From: an uncultured cyanobacterium
GTDB taxonomy: Bacteria; Cyanobacteriota; Cyanobacteriia; Cyanobacteriales; Microcystaceae
Length of the DNA stretch: 64,000 nucleotides
Assembly (NCBI GenBank): GCA_903887375.1
Contig: CAISPN010000119.1
Span: forward strand, 21,264-85,263
Direction: 5' to 3'
The position numbers and the translations under genes are program-made. This document shows positions 10,142-18,560 of the stretch, in pieces; the stretch's first letter is position 1; each line of letters begins with the position of its first letter. The notes below the pieces were generated by a model, which worked only from the letters and a program-made list of their open reading frames with translations, ran no database searches and had not been told where the DNA came from.

Positions 10142-10375
10142 TTAGCTTTTTTTAGTAGCAGCAGCAGAAATCTGTTGTAACTCGCTTTCGGCAAAGTTAT
10201 TAGTGTTGAGACCAGATGCACTACCACTAAATCCGTTATAGTTGACTTTCTCAAAACGAACAATCACAGGATAGCGGATAGCGGTTTTTTCAACGCTAAC
10301 TACAGTACCGACATCCCCATACCAATACGATTCTTTGCGTAAAACTCTAACTTTTGCTCCACGTTCTAATGCCAT
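10142..10375 (-). CDS. psaE: Photosystem I reaction centre subunit IV (PsaE)
   Basis: Small SH3-like stromal-side subunit of photosystem I that helps dock ferredoxin and flavodoxin. The 77-residue sequence begins [23 protein letters not shown] and carries [18 protein letters not shown], both hallmarks of PsaE. It ends in a short alanine/lysine-rich tail. ATG start with an A/G-rich leader (AAAGGTAAGAACTT). It is the first gene of a likely psaE-mutM unit and is preceded by a leader region with a GC-rich hairpin. Confidence 0.97.
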   Translation of the reverse strand: MALERGAKVRVLRKESYWYGDVGTVVSVEKTAIRYPVIVRFEKVNYNGFSGSASGLNTNNFAESELQQISAAATKKS

Positions 10376-10403
10376 AAGTTCTTACCTTTTTTTAGTTAAA
10401 ACC

Positions 10404-10422
10404 GGCGCTATGCGAATGCGCC
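10404..10422 (-). promoter_or_regulatory. GC-rich hairpin in the psaE leader
   Basis: GGCGC (10404-10408) and GCGCC (10418-10422) form a 5-bp GC stem; the middle is nearly palindromic as well. It lies about 29 nt upstream of the psaE ATG and, on the minus strand, is followed by GGTTTTAAC. It could terminate transcription from the upstream 2H-phosphoesterase gene or be a structured psaE 5' leader. The sequence alone does not decide. Confidence 0.4.
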
Positions 10423-10496
10423 AAAAAAATGACTTTCTCTATTTAAACCATACTATTTTGTGCAGCCCTGTTGCATAACAAAAAGTTAAGTTTTTT

Positions 10497-11267
10497 TTAC
10501 AATTCCAGAGATGGCCAATCGCTCTGGCGTCGATAGGAAATCATATCTTCAAATTGACGTAGCTGAACCTCTTTTAGGGTAAATATTTGAGGCTCACTCT
10601 CCATCCACTGGTCATTGAAACTGTTTAAAAGATTGGCCAAAACTGGGCGATCAATCTCTGGTTCGATTTCATTAAAATAACCTAGGGTGATGTGGGCAGC
10701 AAAATAATATCTTTGCTCTAGTCCAAGCCCAATTAGATCTTCATTTTGGTAGATTGCTCTTCTCAATTCAATAACTTGCTGGTAGTCCTGCTCATTTTTA
10801 GGAACTAATCCTATAGCTAAAGCTCTAGGAAATACCAAAAACCCAAGTATCTGCCACTGTCCCAAAAAACTAGAATTGTTCTGTCGGTACTTGAGAAAAC
10901 TCTGCGCAATACAATTATGCAACTGGGCTTCAAAATTGGGATTTTCGGCCAGAGCGGCCTTATAGTCGCGATCCCAAATTAAATCAGCTAAAGTTAGATG
11001 AAAACTCTCACAAGGGAGGGGAATCAGAAAATTAGAAGGTATTTGCTCTAATAATTGAGACTGGACTGATTCTAGATGCTTGTAAAAAGCTACATTCTCA
11101 CTATCTTCAACAGATGGGGGAGTAATTACACTGTAACCAGGAAAAGGCACAGCCTGTCCACCTAAAAACTTAGGCGAACTTTGGATGTTTTGTAGTTGGC
11201 TAGGGTAGCTAGATGGTAAGGTTAACTCCACTAGCCTATTAACATATACTTGGTAAGTTTCGTCCAA
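10497..11267 (-). CDS. 2H phosphoesterase-like protein (DUF1868)
   Basis: Two H-x-T/S-x motifs typical of the 2H phosphoesterase fold are visible: SFHLTLADL (near residue 100) and AHITLGYF (near residue 205). The N-terminal block SSPKFLGGQAVPFPGYSVITPP resembles DUF1868 proteins of cyanobacteria. 2H enzymes hydrolyse or form 2',3'-cyclic or 2'-5' phosphodiester bonds in RNA and nucleotides; the substrate here is unknown. The reading opens with TTG (11265-11267); no in-frame ATG is nearby. It lies upstream of psaE but is separated by 121 bp with a hairpin. Confidence 0.65.
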   Translation of the reverse strand: MDETYQVYVNRLVELTLPSSYPSQLQNIQSSPKFLGGQAVPFPGYSVITPPSVEDSENVAFYKHLESVQSQLLEQIPSNFLIPLPCESFHLTLADLIWDRDYKAALAENPNFEAQLHNCIAQSFLKYRQNNSSFLGQWQILGFLVFPRALAIGLVPKNEQDYQQVIELRRAIYQNEDLIGLGLEQRYYFAAHITLGYFNEIEPEIDRPVLANLLNSFNDQWMESEPQIFTLKEVQLRQFEDMISYRRQSDWPSLEL

Positions 11268-11392
11268 TCGCTTATCCTTTTTCTCTATTTACAATGTTTA
11301 AATTCTAGTTTATCGCACAAACTCAACTGCTCTAACATTTCAGAGAGCTTTTAGTTTACTTGTTCTTTTTTAAATTCAAAAAATGATTTGTT

Positions 11393-12382
11393 ATGCCTGT
11401 GTACTTTTTTTGGGGAGAGGATGAATTCAGCCTAGAACTTGAGGTCAAAAGGTTAAAATTGGCAATAGTTGATTCTAATTGGCAGGATTTTAACTTCAGC
11501 CAGATTAATGGTGAAGATAGCCAGGCTCATACTCTAGCTCTAGCAGAAGTAATGACGCCAGCTTTTGGTGGTGGCGCAAGACTGGTCTGGGTAAAGGATT
11601 CAAATCTGGCTCAACAATGTTCGCAATCTCTTCTAGATGAGCTCAAAAGAGTGCTTCCTGCCATTGGTGAAAATGGGCATCTTTTGCTAACCAGTACTAA
11701 AAAACCCGACAGTCGTCTCAAATCGACTAAGTTTCTGCAAACTATTGCCGAGTTTAAAGAATTTTCTCTGCTATCAGCTTGGAAAACGGAGGAAATTGCC
11801 GTAGAGATTAAACGTATTGCTCAAAGGCTAAATGTCAATTTGACTAATGATGCTCTAGATCTTTTGGTAGAGTCTCTTGGCAATGATTCTAGAAGCATTT
11901 GGAGTACTTTAGAGAAACTCTCGCTCTATCAGTTATCCTTCCCAAGTCCTCTATCAGCCAAAGCCATTGCTCCTTTGGTAAATATTTCTTCTCAAAACAG
12001 CCTGCAATTAGCCCTTGCCCTGCGCGAGGGCAAAACTTCACAAGCTTTAACCTTAGTAGACGATCTGCTCAGCCAAAACGAACCGGCATTGAGAATTGTG
12101 GCAACTTTAGTTGGACAGTTTCGTACATGGGCTTGGATCAAGTTACAAATCGAAAACGGTGAAAAAGATGAGGCCAAAATCGCCTCATCGGCAGGCTTAA
12201 ATAATCCCAAGCGTCTGTATTTTCTCAAACAAGAAATACAATCAATCAACGGCAAGAAACTTACAAATGCTCTATCTCATCTTCTAGAGCTCGAATATGG
12301 TCTCAAAAGAGGAAACGATCCACTAACAATTCTCCAGAGTAAGGTTATTGAAATTTGCCAGATCTTCAATCAAAAGAAATGA
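11393..12382 (+). CDS. holA: DNA polymerase III subunit delta
   Basis: Delta subunit of the clamp-loader complex, which opens the beta sliding clamp. The 329-residue sequence starts MPVYFFWGEDEFSLELEVKRL, matching the HolA domain I start, and contains the conserved DSRLKSTKFLQ and LGNDSRSIWSTLEKLSLY segments. It ends in the helical collar domain (RGNDPLTILQSKV). HolA is poorly conserved in sequence, but the overall pattern is clear. It reads plus and converges on a small membrane-protein gene 8 bp away. Confidence 0.9.
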   Translation: MPVYFFWGEDEFSLELEVKRLKLAIVDSNWQDFNFSQINGEDSQAHTLALAEVMTPAFGGGARLVWVKDSNLAQQCSQSLLDELKRVLPAIGENGHLLLTSTKKPDSRLKSTKFLQTIAEFKEFSLLSAWKTEEIAVEIKRIAQRLNVNLTNDALDLLVESLGNDSRSIWSTLEKLSLYQLSFPSPLSAKAIAPLVNISSQNSLQLALALREGKTSQALTLVDDLLSQNEPALRIVATLVGQFRTWAWIKLQIENGEKDEAKIASSAGLNNPKRLYFLKQEIQSINGKKLTNALSHLLELEYGLKRGNDPLTILQSKVIEICQIFNQKK

Positions 12383-12390
12383 ATAATTTA

Positions 12391-12798
12391 CTAGCGCCTT
12401 CCGTTGGCATAAAATTGGTAGGTTGCCTGCCCTATCATCCATGTAAGCGAGAAAAAAGCAAGGGCAAGGGCAAAACTCCCAATATAAGGAACAAACAAAC
12501 CAATTCCGAAAATAATTAACCAAGTAAAAATGCCCAGAGCAAAAGCTCCCAATGCCCCAAATAGATTGCCAATGTAAGCGAGTATGTCTTGTCCTTTGGG
12601 AAAACCCCAATGTTTGCCGATATCCCACATCATAATGACATTGAGTAAAGCCAAAAGGAAAAATTTGAGGGTATAAAGTCCCGGAATAAGTCCCAGGATG
12701 CAGGCTCCCAAGGCATAGTCTAAAACCAACTGGCGAATTTCCTGGAAAATACGTTCCCTTTTAGTAGACCTGTTTAGATCGAGATAGTCCTGATTCAT
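12391..12798 (-). CDS. Small polytopic membrane protein of unknown function
   Basis: 135 residues. A charged N-terminus (about 25 residues) is followed by roughly four hydrophobic segments: about 27-55, 78-100, 93-112 and 110-128. The loop DIGKHWGFPKGQDILAYIGNLFG sits between the first pair. No enzyme motif is visible. The reading is clean in composition and has an ATG start, so it looks like a real gene. It sits between holA (convergent) and a divergently read TPR gene. No function is assigned. Confidence 0.65.
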   Translation of the reverse strand: MNQDYLDLNRSTKRERIFQEIRQLVLDYALGACILGLIPGLYTLKFFLLALLNVIMMWDIGKHWGFPKGQDILAYIGNLFGALGAFALGIFTWLIIFGIGLFVPYIGSFALALAFFSLTWMIGQATYQFYANGRR

Positions 12799-12858
12799 CG
12801 GAAATTTGATAGTCTAATATGTTAATATTTTGCCCTAAAAGGGAAATAAAATTAAGTA

Positions 12859-14034
12859 ATGAAATATTTGAACTGGACTATTTTGGCAATACTTCTAATG
12901 GCACCGGTTCTCTCTTCGAAAAGTACCCTTGCCGAGCCAACGTCTTTAAAATTAAATGCCAACGATCCACTTTTGCCACCGATGCTCGATGGTAAATTAA
13001 CTCCCTTTCGCGAGAGGCTATTGAGAGAATCTTGTGAAAAGCTTAACCAGCAAGCCCAAATTCTGCTCAACAAGGCTCAAGCCGATAAGGCTTTTACTCT
13101 TTGGTATAGAGAGCTTAATTTAAGACATTATCTTGGTATCAAAGAGGAAATAGAAAGTTTAGGCAGAGTTGGAAAAATCGCTTGGAATAATAATAGACCT
13201 AATGACATCAAAATCATTACTAAAAAATTACAATCAATTCAAGCAGATTTAGAAAATAATAAACAAATTAATCTCCAAACTCTTGATTTATTGTTCAATG
13301 CTTTTCAAGATGTACATAGTCTGGATGATTTACTATTAGTTCAGCAAAGAAAACTAGATCTAGTAGAAAAAGATTCTCTTGCGCAAGAAGCCGACTTAGA
13401 AGCTACAGCTAAAATTTACTTAGCCAAATTTGACTTTCCTGAGGCTGCCAAAATATATGAGATTTTATTAAAAAAAGTTCAATCTCGCTCTGATAGTGTG
13501 AAAGAGGCTGAATATCTCCAGAAGCTAACTGAAATATATGATCAACAGAGCCAACCAACAAGTTCTATTACCAATAAAGAAAGATTAGCCATTATCTATG
13601 GGCAAAAACAGCAATTTAATCTTTTAGTGAGCTTATTAATTTCTATAGGTAATGATTACCGAAGCCTTAAAGACTACCCAAGAGCAGTTGAAAATTATCA
13701 AAAAGCTTTTAATCTAGCCTGGTCTTTAAAGTATCTAGGTTTTGCTGAAGAAGCTCTTGGCAATATCGCTGATCTTTATGCTCAAAATAAACAATTTGAC
13801 TACGCATTATCAGCTTATCGTTCTCTAATAGTTATACAGAAAAAATCTTATAATTACTATGGCTTGATGCAAAGTTATGACAAAATGGGCGATATCTATT
13901 TCGCTAACCAAAATTATAATCTGGCCTTAGATTGCTACAAAAACTCTTTGAAATTTGCCCAATCGCTCAAATACCAAACAGATGTCCTTATAAAGAAAAT
14001 CCAAAAAACACAGCAAACCAGGGTTCAAAAATAG
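12859..14034 (+). CDS. Secreted or periplasmic TPR-repeat protein
   Basis: 391 residues with a signal peptide (hydrophobic stretch about 7-24, likely cut after SSKSTLA). The mature part is helical. The C-terminal half has recognisable tetratricopeptide repeats (for example GNDYRSLKDYPRAVENYQKA and KMGDIYFANQNYNLALDCY). Such proteins act as scaffolds outside the cytoplasm; the partner is unknown. The codons are more AT-rich in the second half, which is lysine- and asparagine-rich. Its stop is 1 bp from the stop of the convergent aarF-like gene. Confidence 0.75.
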   Translation: MKYLNWTILAILLMAPVLSSKSTLAEPTSLKLNANDPLLPPMLDGKLTPFRERLLRESCEKLNQQAQILLNKAQADKAFTLWYRELNLRHYLGIKEEIESLGRVGKIAWNNNRPNDIKIITKKLQSIQADLENNKQINLQTLDLLFNAFQDVHSLDDLLLVQQRKLDLVEKDSLAQEADLEATAKIYLAKFDFPEAAKIYEILLKKVQSRSDSVKEAEYLQKLTEIYDQQSQPTSSITNKERLAIIYGQKQQFNLLVSLLISIGNDYRSLKDYPRAVENYQKAFNLAWSLKYLGFAEEALGNIADLYAQNKQFDYALSAYRSLIVIQKKSYNYYGLMQSYDKMGDIYFANQNYNLALDCYKNSLKFAQSLKYQTDVLIKKIQKTQQTRVQK

Positions 14035-14035
14035 A

Positions 14036-15670
14036 TCAAGAACGCTCTATGAGCATCATTTTCCAGAAATAGCGCACAAAAAACATAGCTGAAAGACCAG
14101 CTAAACCAAAAGCCAAAAATGTCCAGTGTTTATGTGGGCTTGAAGATAACAAAATACCAATAATAGTAGAAAATCCTGCCAAAAAAAGATTAACTAATGT
14201 TTTACTCAATAGATCTACTTTTTTGAGTAACTTTTCATTTTCAGAAGATCTCAGTTTGAGTTCGTAGCTTGTCTGTTCTAATAGATTTATTACTTTACTG
14301 TTGCCTCCACTATTAGTGAAGACTTGCTTAACAATTTGGCTAAATCCCTGAGCAACAGTGATTAGCCTTTTCTCTGGTGTGTTGCCCATTGTGATAGTTT
14401 TGACAAAGGGTTGACTTGCCAAGATTAGATTATATTCAGGATTAAGAGATCTAGCAACCCCATCTAAGGTCATTAAGGACTTGAGAATGAAAGTCATCTG
14501 GGCTGGTAGACGAAAGGGCTGCTGTTTAAATATCAAAGTTATCTCAGCGCTCAAATCCCCGAACATTTGCAAATTAATTGGTTTGTCACGAAAGCGCTCT
14601 AGTAAAAAAGAAATAACTGATTTGAGCGCGTAAAGATCAGTGCTAGGCTCAATTAACCCCATATAGATCAGGCTTTCAGTGACTTTCTCGGTATCTTTAT
14701 TGAGTATGGCAAAAAAAGTCTCAATCATTTGGCCTTGATTCATTGATTTGACCTGGGACATAGTCCCAAAGTCATAGAAAATCAATTCACCATTAACGGT
14801 GACGGCCATATTGCCTGGGTGGGGATCAGATTGAAAAAAACCATCTAGAAGCAATTGTTTCAAATAGGAGCATATCCCCAGTTGGATAACATCATTGAGA
14901 TTGATACCCTGCAATTCTAAAGCGGCTCTATCATTGATTTTTACTCCAGGTAAATATTCCAATGTCAACACCCTATTAGTTGTCAGTTGCCAATATATTT
15001 TGGGGACTTTGATTTTCTCCTCATCTTTAAAATTTAACCTGAAGCGCTCTGCATTTTTTCCTTCATTGAGATAGTCAATTTCCAAAAAAAGAAGATTAAA
15101 AAATTCTTGATAGATCTTCTCTAGATTGTATTTACGCAGACTCTTAATGTAGATATTTAAAAATTGAACACCTTGATTAAGAACTTGGAAATCCAATTCA
15201 AATAGTTCTCTTAAACTTGGACGTTGAACCTTTACAACAACCTTATCCCCATTAAAAAGTTCTGCTAAATGAACTTGACCTAAGCTAGCACAAGCTAGTG
15301 GTTCAATCTCAAAATTGGCAAAAATTTCTTCTATGGGCCGGCCAAATTCACTCTCAATAGTATCTAGAACTAAATTAGAGTCAATCGCTGGAACTTGATC
15401 TTGTAATTTGCTGAATTCTTGAACATATTCTACAGGAATTAAATCTGCCCTTGTTGAAAGAGATTGGCCAATCTTAATAAAAGTAGGACCTAAGGCAAGA
15501 AATTGATTAGTTAGCCATTTGGCACGCTGCTTGCGAGTTGATAAACTACGATTGCGAGTAAAAAAATCCCAGCATAACTGAGATAAAAAACGCATAATTA
15601 CAGAGGCTATCTGTAACTGACGTAGCCAAGGATTTCTAGTTTTTAATTTCCAGTTACTAGAAAATATCAT
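14036..15670 (-). CDS. AarF/ABC1/UbiB kinase-like protein
   Basis: Atypical kinase-like ABC1 family, which in photosynthetic organisms is linked to prenylquinone metabolism and stress. The family signature is complete: KIGQ motif in FIKIGQSLSTRADLIP, the Ala-rich loop ACASLGQVH replacing the glycine loop, the lysine in VVKVQRP, and the catalytic-type DPHPGNM and YDFGTM. Two C-terminal hydrophobic segments (about residues 495-540) suggest a membrane anchor. The ATG at 15668-15670 overlaps the upstream kinase stop as ATGA, so translation is probably coupled. A TTG eight codons upstream is less likely. Confidence 0.92.
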   Translation of the reverse strand: MIFSSNWKLKTRNPWLRQLQIASVIMRFLSQLCWDFFTRNRSLSTRKQRAKWLTNQFLALGPTFIKIGQSLSTRADLIPVEYVQEFSKLQDQVPAIDSNLVLDTIESEFGRPIEEIFANFEIEPLACASLGQVHLAELFNGDKVVVKVQRPSLRELFELDFQVLNQGVQFLNIYIKSLRKYNLEKIYQEFFNLLFLEIDYLNEGKNAERFRLNFKDEEKIKVPKIYWQLTTNRVLTLEYLPGVKINDRAALELQGINLNDVIQLGICSYLKQLLLDGFFQSDPHPGNMAVTVNGELIFYDFGTMSQVKSMNQGQMIETFFAILNKDTEKVTESLIYMGLIEPSTDLYALKSVISFLLERFRDKPINLQMFGDLSAEITLIFKQQPFRLPAQMTFILKSLMTLDGVARSLNPEYNLILASQPFVKTITMGNTPEKRLITVAQGFSQIVKQVFTNSGGNSKVINLLEQTSYELKLRSSENEKLLKKVDLLSKTLVNLFLAGFSTIIGILLSSSPHKHWTFLAFGLAGLSAMFFVRYFWKMMLIERS

Positions 15671-16905
15671 CGAGGAAAGCTCAAAGCAAAGCAAGTTAGA
15701 TAGACATTCTCATCTTGATATGGCTTAGAGCTAACTTCAATTTTCCCTCCAAGATAGTCAACTAATCCTTTTACTAAAGTTAGACCTATGCCAATTCCTG
15801 GAATAGATTTTCTCAGTGGTTCGACTCCACGTTGAAAAGGATCAAAAATGTAATCCATTTCTTCTGGGGTGATCATCAGACCAATATTAGAAATTTCAAT
15901 TACGATTTGATCGCCGATTCTTTTGGTTTTTAGTTGAATTTCACTTTGAGAAGCGGAAAAATTTTCAGCATTGATTAGCAGTTCATTGACAATTGACCTA
16001 AGATGATGAGGATCGCTAAAAAGAGAAACAGGCTCACTCTCAAGCAAAAGGGAAAGTCCTCTTCTAGTATTACTGTGCCAGCGCAGTTGAAAATGCTCAG
16101 CTAACTCGCCGATAAAATTTTCCAACAATATTTCTTTAGGGTTGAAGGTCAATTCTTGAGTCTGAATTTTTCTTAGTATAGTTATGCTATTAAAGAGTTC
16201 CTCAATCTGGGAACATGCCTGTTTGAGTATAGTCCAGTAGCGATCTTGGTCACTACTGGATTTCTCTAGCAGTTGAACTGCCATTTTTATTGTCGCTAAG
16301 GGGTTGCGAATACGGTCACTGAGAGTTGTGATGATTTGCTCTTGCAAATCCAACAAGCTTTTTTTGTTGGCAATTTGTTCTTGCGTTTCTTGATACCATT
16401 TTTTTAGCAGAGATTGCCGCACTGATCTTGCAGGTAGAGTAGGCATTGCCATAGAGCAGGCCACAGCGAGAAGACTTTCTAAGCTATTCAATCTAGAGAT
16501 TTCTTGTTCATTCCAAGTAAAAGGTTCACTACGGCCTAGGATAACAAAGCCGATGACTTGTTGCCTAAAAATAAGGCGATCAATTAGTAATGATACCGGA
16601 GTAGTAACAATGCCCTTCTCTTCAACTACGAGCAAAGGCCAATCTTGATCTTGTCTTTTTTTAAGTCCCAATTTAGCCACAAGGGTATCAATATTTTGCG
16701 AAGAAGGTCCAAGAATATTGCTATTGCTCCAAGATACGATACGAGATGGACCAATAGTACCTGATACTAAAGAGCAAAAATCTAAATGGTAGCTTATACC
16801 AATAGTTTGGGCGGACTGATGCAGTAAAGACTGTGGATCAGCATTATTTTGTAGGATTCGGATAAGACTATCTACAGTTTCCACATCAGTACATGAGAGA
16901 GTCAT
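15667..16905 (-). CDS. GAF-type sensor histidine kinase with a degenerate H-box
   Basis: 412 residues: an N-terminal GAF-like domain (about 1-165), a short linker helix, then HisKA and HATPase_c modules. The H-box reads LSDRIRNPLATIKMAVQLL: the position that should be the phospho-accepting His is Asp197 (codon GAC, one base from CAC). The N-box (VNELLINAENFS), F-box (FDPFQRG) and G2 box (GIGIGLTLVKG) are present, but the G1 box is altered (SNIGLMIT). It may bind ATP without autophosphorylating. No transmembrane segment, so cytosolic. It is coupled by ATGA to the ABC1 gene. Confidence 0.88.
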   Translation of the reverse strand: MTLSCTDVETVDSLIRILQNNADPQSLLHQSAQTIGISYHLDFCSLVSGTIGPSRIVSWSNSNILGPSSQNIDTLVAKLGLKKRQDQDWPLLVVEEKGIVTTPVSLLIDRLIFRQQVIGFVILGRSEPFTWNEQEISRLNSLESLLAVACSMAMPTLPARSVRQSLLKKWYQETQEQIANKKSLLDLQEQIITTLSDRIRNPLATIKMAVQLLEKSSSDQDRYWTILKQACSQIEELFNSITILRKIQTQELTFNPKEILLENFIGELAEHFQLRWHSNTRRGLSLLLESEPVSLFSDPHHLRSIVNELLINAENFSASQSEIQLKTKRIGDQIVIEISNIGLMITPEEMDYIFDPFQRGVEPLRKSIPGIGIGLTLVKGLVDYLGGKIEVSSKPYQDENVYLTCFALSFPR

Positions 16906-17014
16906 AGATTTAAAAGAATATCAATATAATATCTACAACTGGTTGTCAAAAAGATCTAAAGTTGATGTATAGAAGATCACATCCTCTTAGAGGATTTTTT
17001 GAAGACTTAAAGCC

Positions 17015-17389
17015 ATGACTAAATACAATGAACAATCGTTCCGTAAAGAGCATCAAGATATCTCTCATGATTGTACCACCAAAAAACCTAATTTTGAAAG
17101 TAAAAGAGCTTTACGTCTTGCCTGGGAGCAGACTTTTAAAAGCGATCCTATCAATCTAAAAGAGTTGCCCAAAAATGTTGTTCTCAAAGCAAGAGAGATC
17201 ATCCAGGCATTGGCATCACATAAAGACTATAGAAACTTTCATGGCAAAAGGTTGAGACATGATCGCTTTGTGGTAAGTATACCAGTGACAAGAAACTATA
17301 GGCTACTGTGTAGAGACAATGGTGGGTATTTGATCCCGGAGACTTTAGTCTCTCATGCTGATTATAATATCTGTAAACCTGGTGGCTAA
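17015..17389 (+). CDS. Small basic protein, possibly RelE/ParE-like fold
   Basis: 124 residues, basic, not firmly recognised. The C-terminal two-thirds follows a pattern seen in RelE/ParE/HigB-type toxins: a helix ending in ALASHKDYRNFHGKRL, then strands RFVVSIPVTRNYRLLCRDNG and a last TLVSHADYN strand. The N-terminal 45 residues are charged and look disordered. No antitoxin-sized gene adjoins it; the next gene, 16 bp after its stop, is a cysteine desulfurase. Function is unassigned; the toxin-like fold is an inference from pattern only. Confidence 0.5.
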   Translation: MTKYNEQSFRKEHQDISHDCTTKKPNFESKRALRLAWEQTFKSDPINLKELPKNVVLKAREIIQALASHKDYRNFHGKRLRHDRFVVSIPVTRNYRLLCRDNGGYLIPETLVSHADYNICKPGG

Positions 17390-17405
17390 ATTTGTCCAAG
17401 ACCAT

Positions 17406-18560
17406 ATGCAAATCTATTTAGATCACAGTTCAACAACACCACCTCGCATTGAGGTGGTGTCTCTTTTGTCCCAAGTGTTAAGTAAGTATTACGGAAATCC
17501 TTCTAGTCTTCATAGTTGGGGAAAAAACACCACAACCATTGTTGAAAAAGCTCGCTGCCAGCTGGCCAATTTAATCAACGCGCCCAATCCAGATTCAATA
17601 TTGTTCACCTCTGGTGGGACTGAAAGTAATAATTTGGCAATATTTGGCATAGCGGATAAATACCAAAAACCTGGTCATTTAATTATATCTAATGTAGAGC
17701 ATTCAGCTATTTCTCAACCAGCTAAAACCTTGATGCTTGAAAGGGGATGGGATGTAACCTTTTTAGAAGTTGATCATCTAGGTAGAGTCAACTGCGCAGA
17801 TTTACAAGCGGCAATCAGGGAAGATACTGCCTTAATCTCTATCATCTTTGGACAATCTGAAGTCGGGACTATAGAGCCAATTGGTCAATTGTTAGAGATT
17901 GCTCGCCAAAATAATATTCTTTTGCACTCTGATGCGGTCCAGGTAGCAGGAAGGATTCCTTTAGATGTGCAAAAAATCCCAGTAGATCTTCTATCACTTT
18001 CTAGTCATAAACTCTATGGACCTCAGGGGATTGGCGCTCTCTATATTAAAGAGGGAGTTACTTTAAAACCTCAACTATATGGAGGACCTCAAGAAGCAGG
18101 TAGACGCGCTGGAACAGAATCTGTTGCTTTGATTGCCTCTTTTGGTCTAGCGGCACAATTAGCCCAAGAAGATCTAATTCAAGAAACAAAAAGACTACAA
18201 AAATTAAGAGATCATCTCTTTGAGCTTTTAGCAGAATGTCCCTATCTTGAACCAACAGGTGATCTAGATCTTCGTCTACCCCATCACTTGAGTTTTATTA
18301 TTAATTCTCCTATTGATTCTTTTAATTCTAGGACGATAGTCAGACAAATGGACTATGCCGGTATCGCAATCAGCGCTGGATCAGCATGCAATAGTGGCAA
18401 ACTTATGCCCAGTAATGTTTTATTGGCTATGGGCTATAGTCCCAAACAAGCACTCTGCGGCCTGAGGCTTACTCTCGGGCGCCAAACCACCTTAGAAGAT
18501 ATTGAATGGACAGCAATGGTTCTCCAGCAAGTTCTAGAGAGGCTTTTTGCTAAAGTTTGA
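17406..18560 (+). CDS. Cysteine desulfurase (NifS/IscS family)
   Basis: PLP enzyme that moves sulfur from cysteine to scaffolds or acceptors for iron-sulfur clusters and thio-cofactors. The PLP lysine is in SSHKLYGPQGIGALYI and the catalytic cysteine in ISAGSACNSGKLMPSN. That flexible Cys loop is of the group I (IscS/NifS) type rather than SufS. The start is ATG 17406-17408 (MQIYLDHSSTTPPR), which matches the family; an upstream ATG at 17355 overlaps the previous gene. The stop overlaps the convergent smc gene by 11 bp. Confidence 0.93.
   Translation: MQIYLDHSSTTPPRIEVVSLLSQVLSKYYGNPSSLHSWGKNTTTIVEKARCQLANLINAPNPDSILFTSGGTESNNLAIFGIADKYQKPGHLIISNVEHSAISQPAKTLMLERGWDVTFLEVDHLGRVNCADLQAAIREDTALISIIFGQSEVGTIEPIGQLLEIARQNNILLHSDAVQVAGRIPLDVQKIPVDLLSLSSHKLYGPQGIGALYIKEGVTLKPQLYGGPQEAGRRAGTESVALIASFGLAAQLAQEDLIQETKRLQKLRDHLFELLAECPYLEPTGDLDLRLPHHLSFIINSPIDSFNSRTIVRQMDYAGIAISAGSACNSGKLMPSNVLLAMGYSPKQALCGLRLTLGRQTTLEDIEWTAMVLQQVLERLFAKV

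Noticed and set aside
12323..12628. 101-codon frame over the small membrane protein
   Set aside because: It lies in another frame of 12391-12798, overlaps the end of holA, and has Cys/Trp-rich composition typical of shadow frames.
17355..17405. Earlier ATG for the cysteine desulfurase
   Set aside because: It overlaps the upstream gene and adds 17 residues not seen before the conserved MxIYLDHSSTT start.
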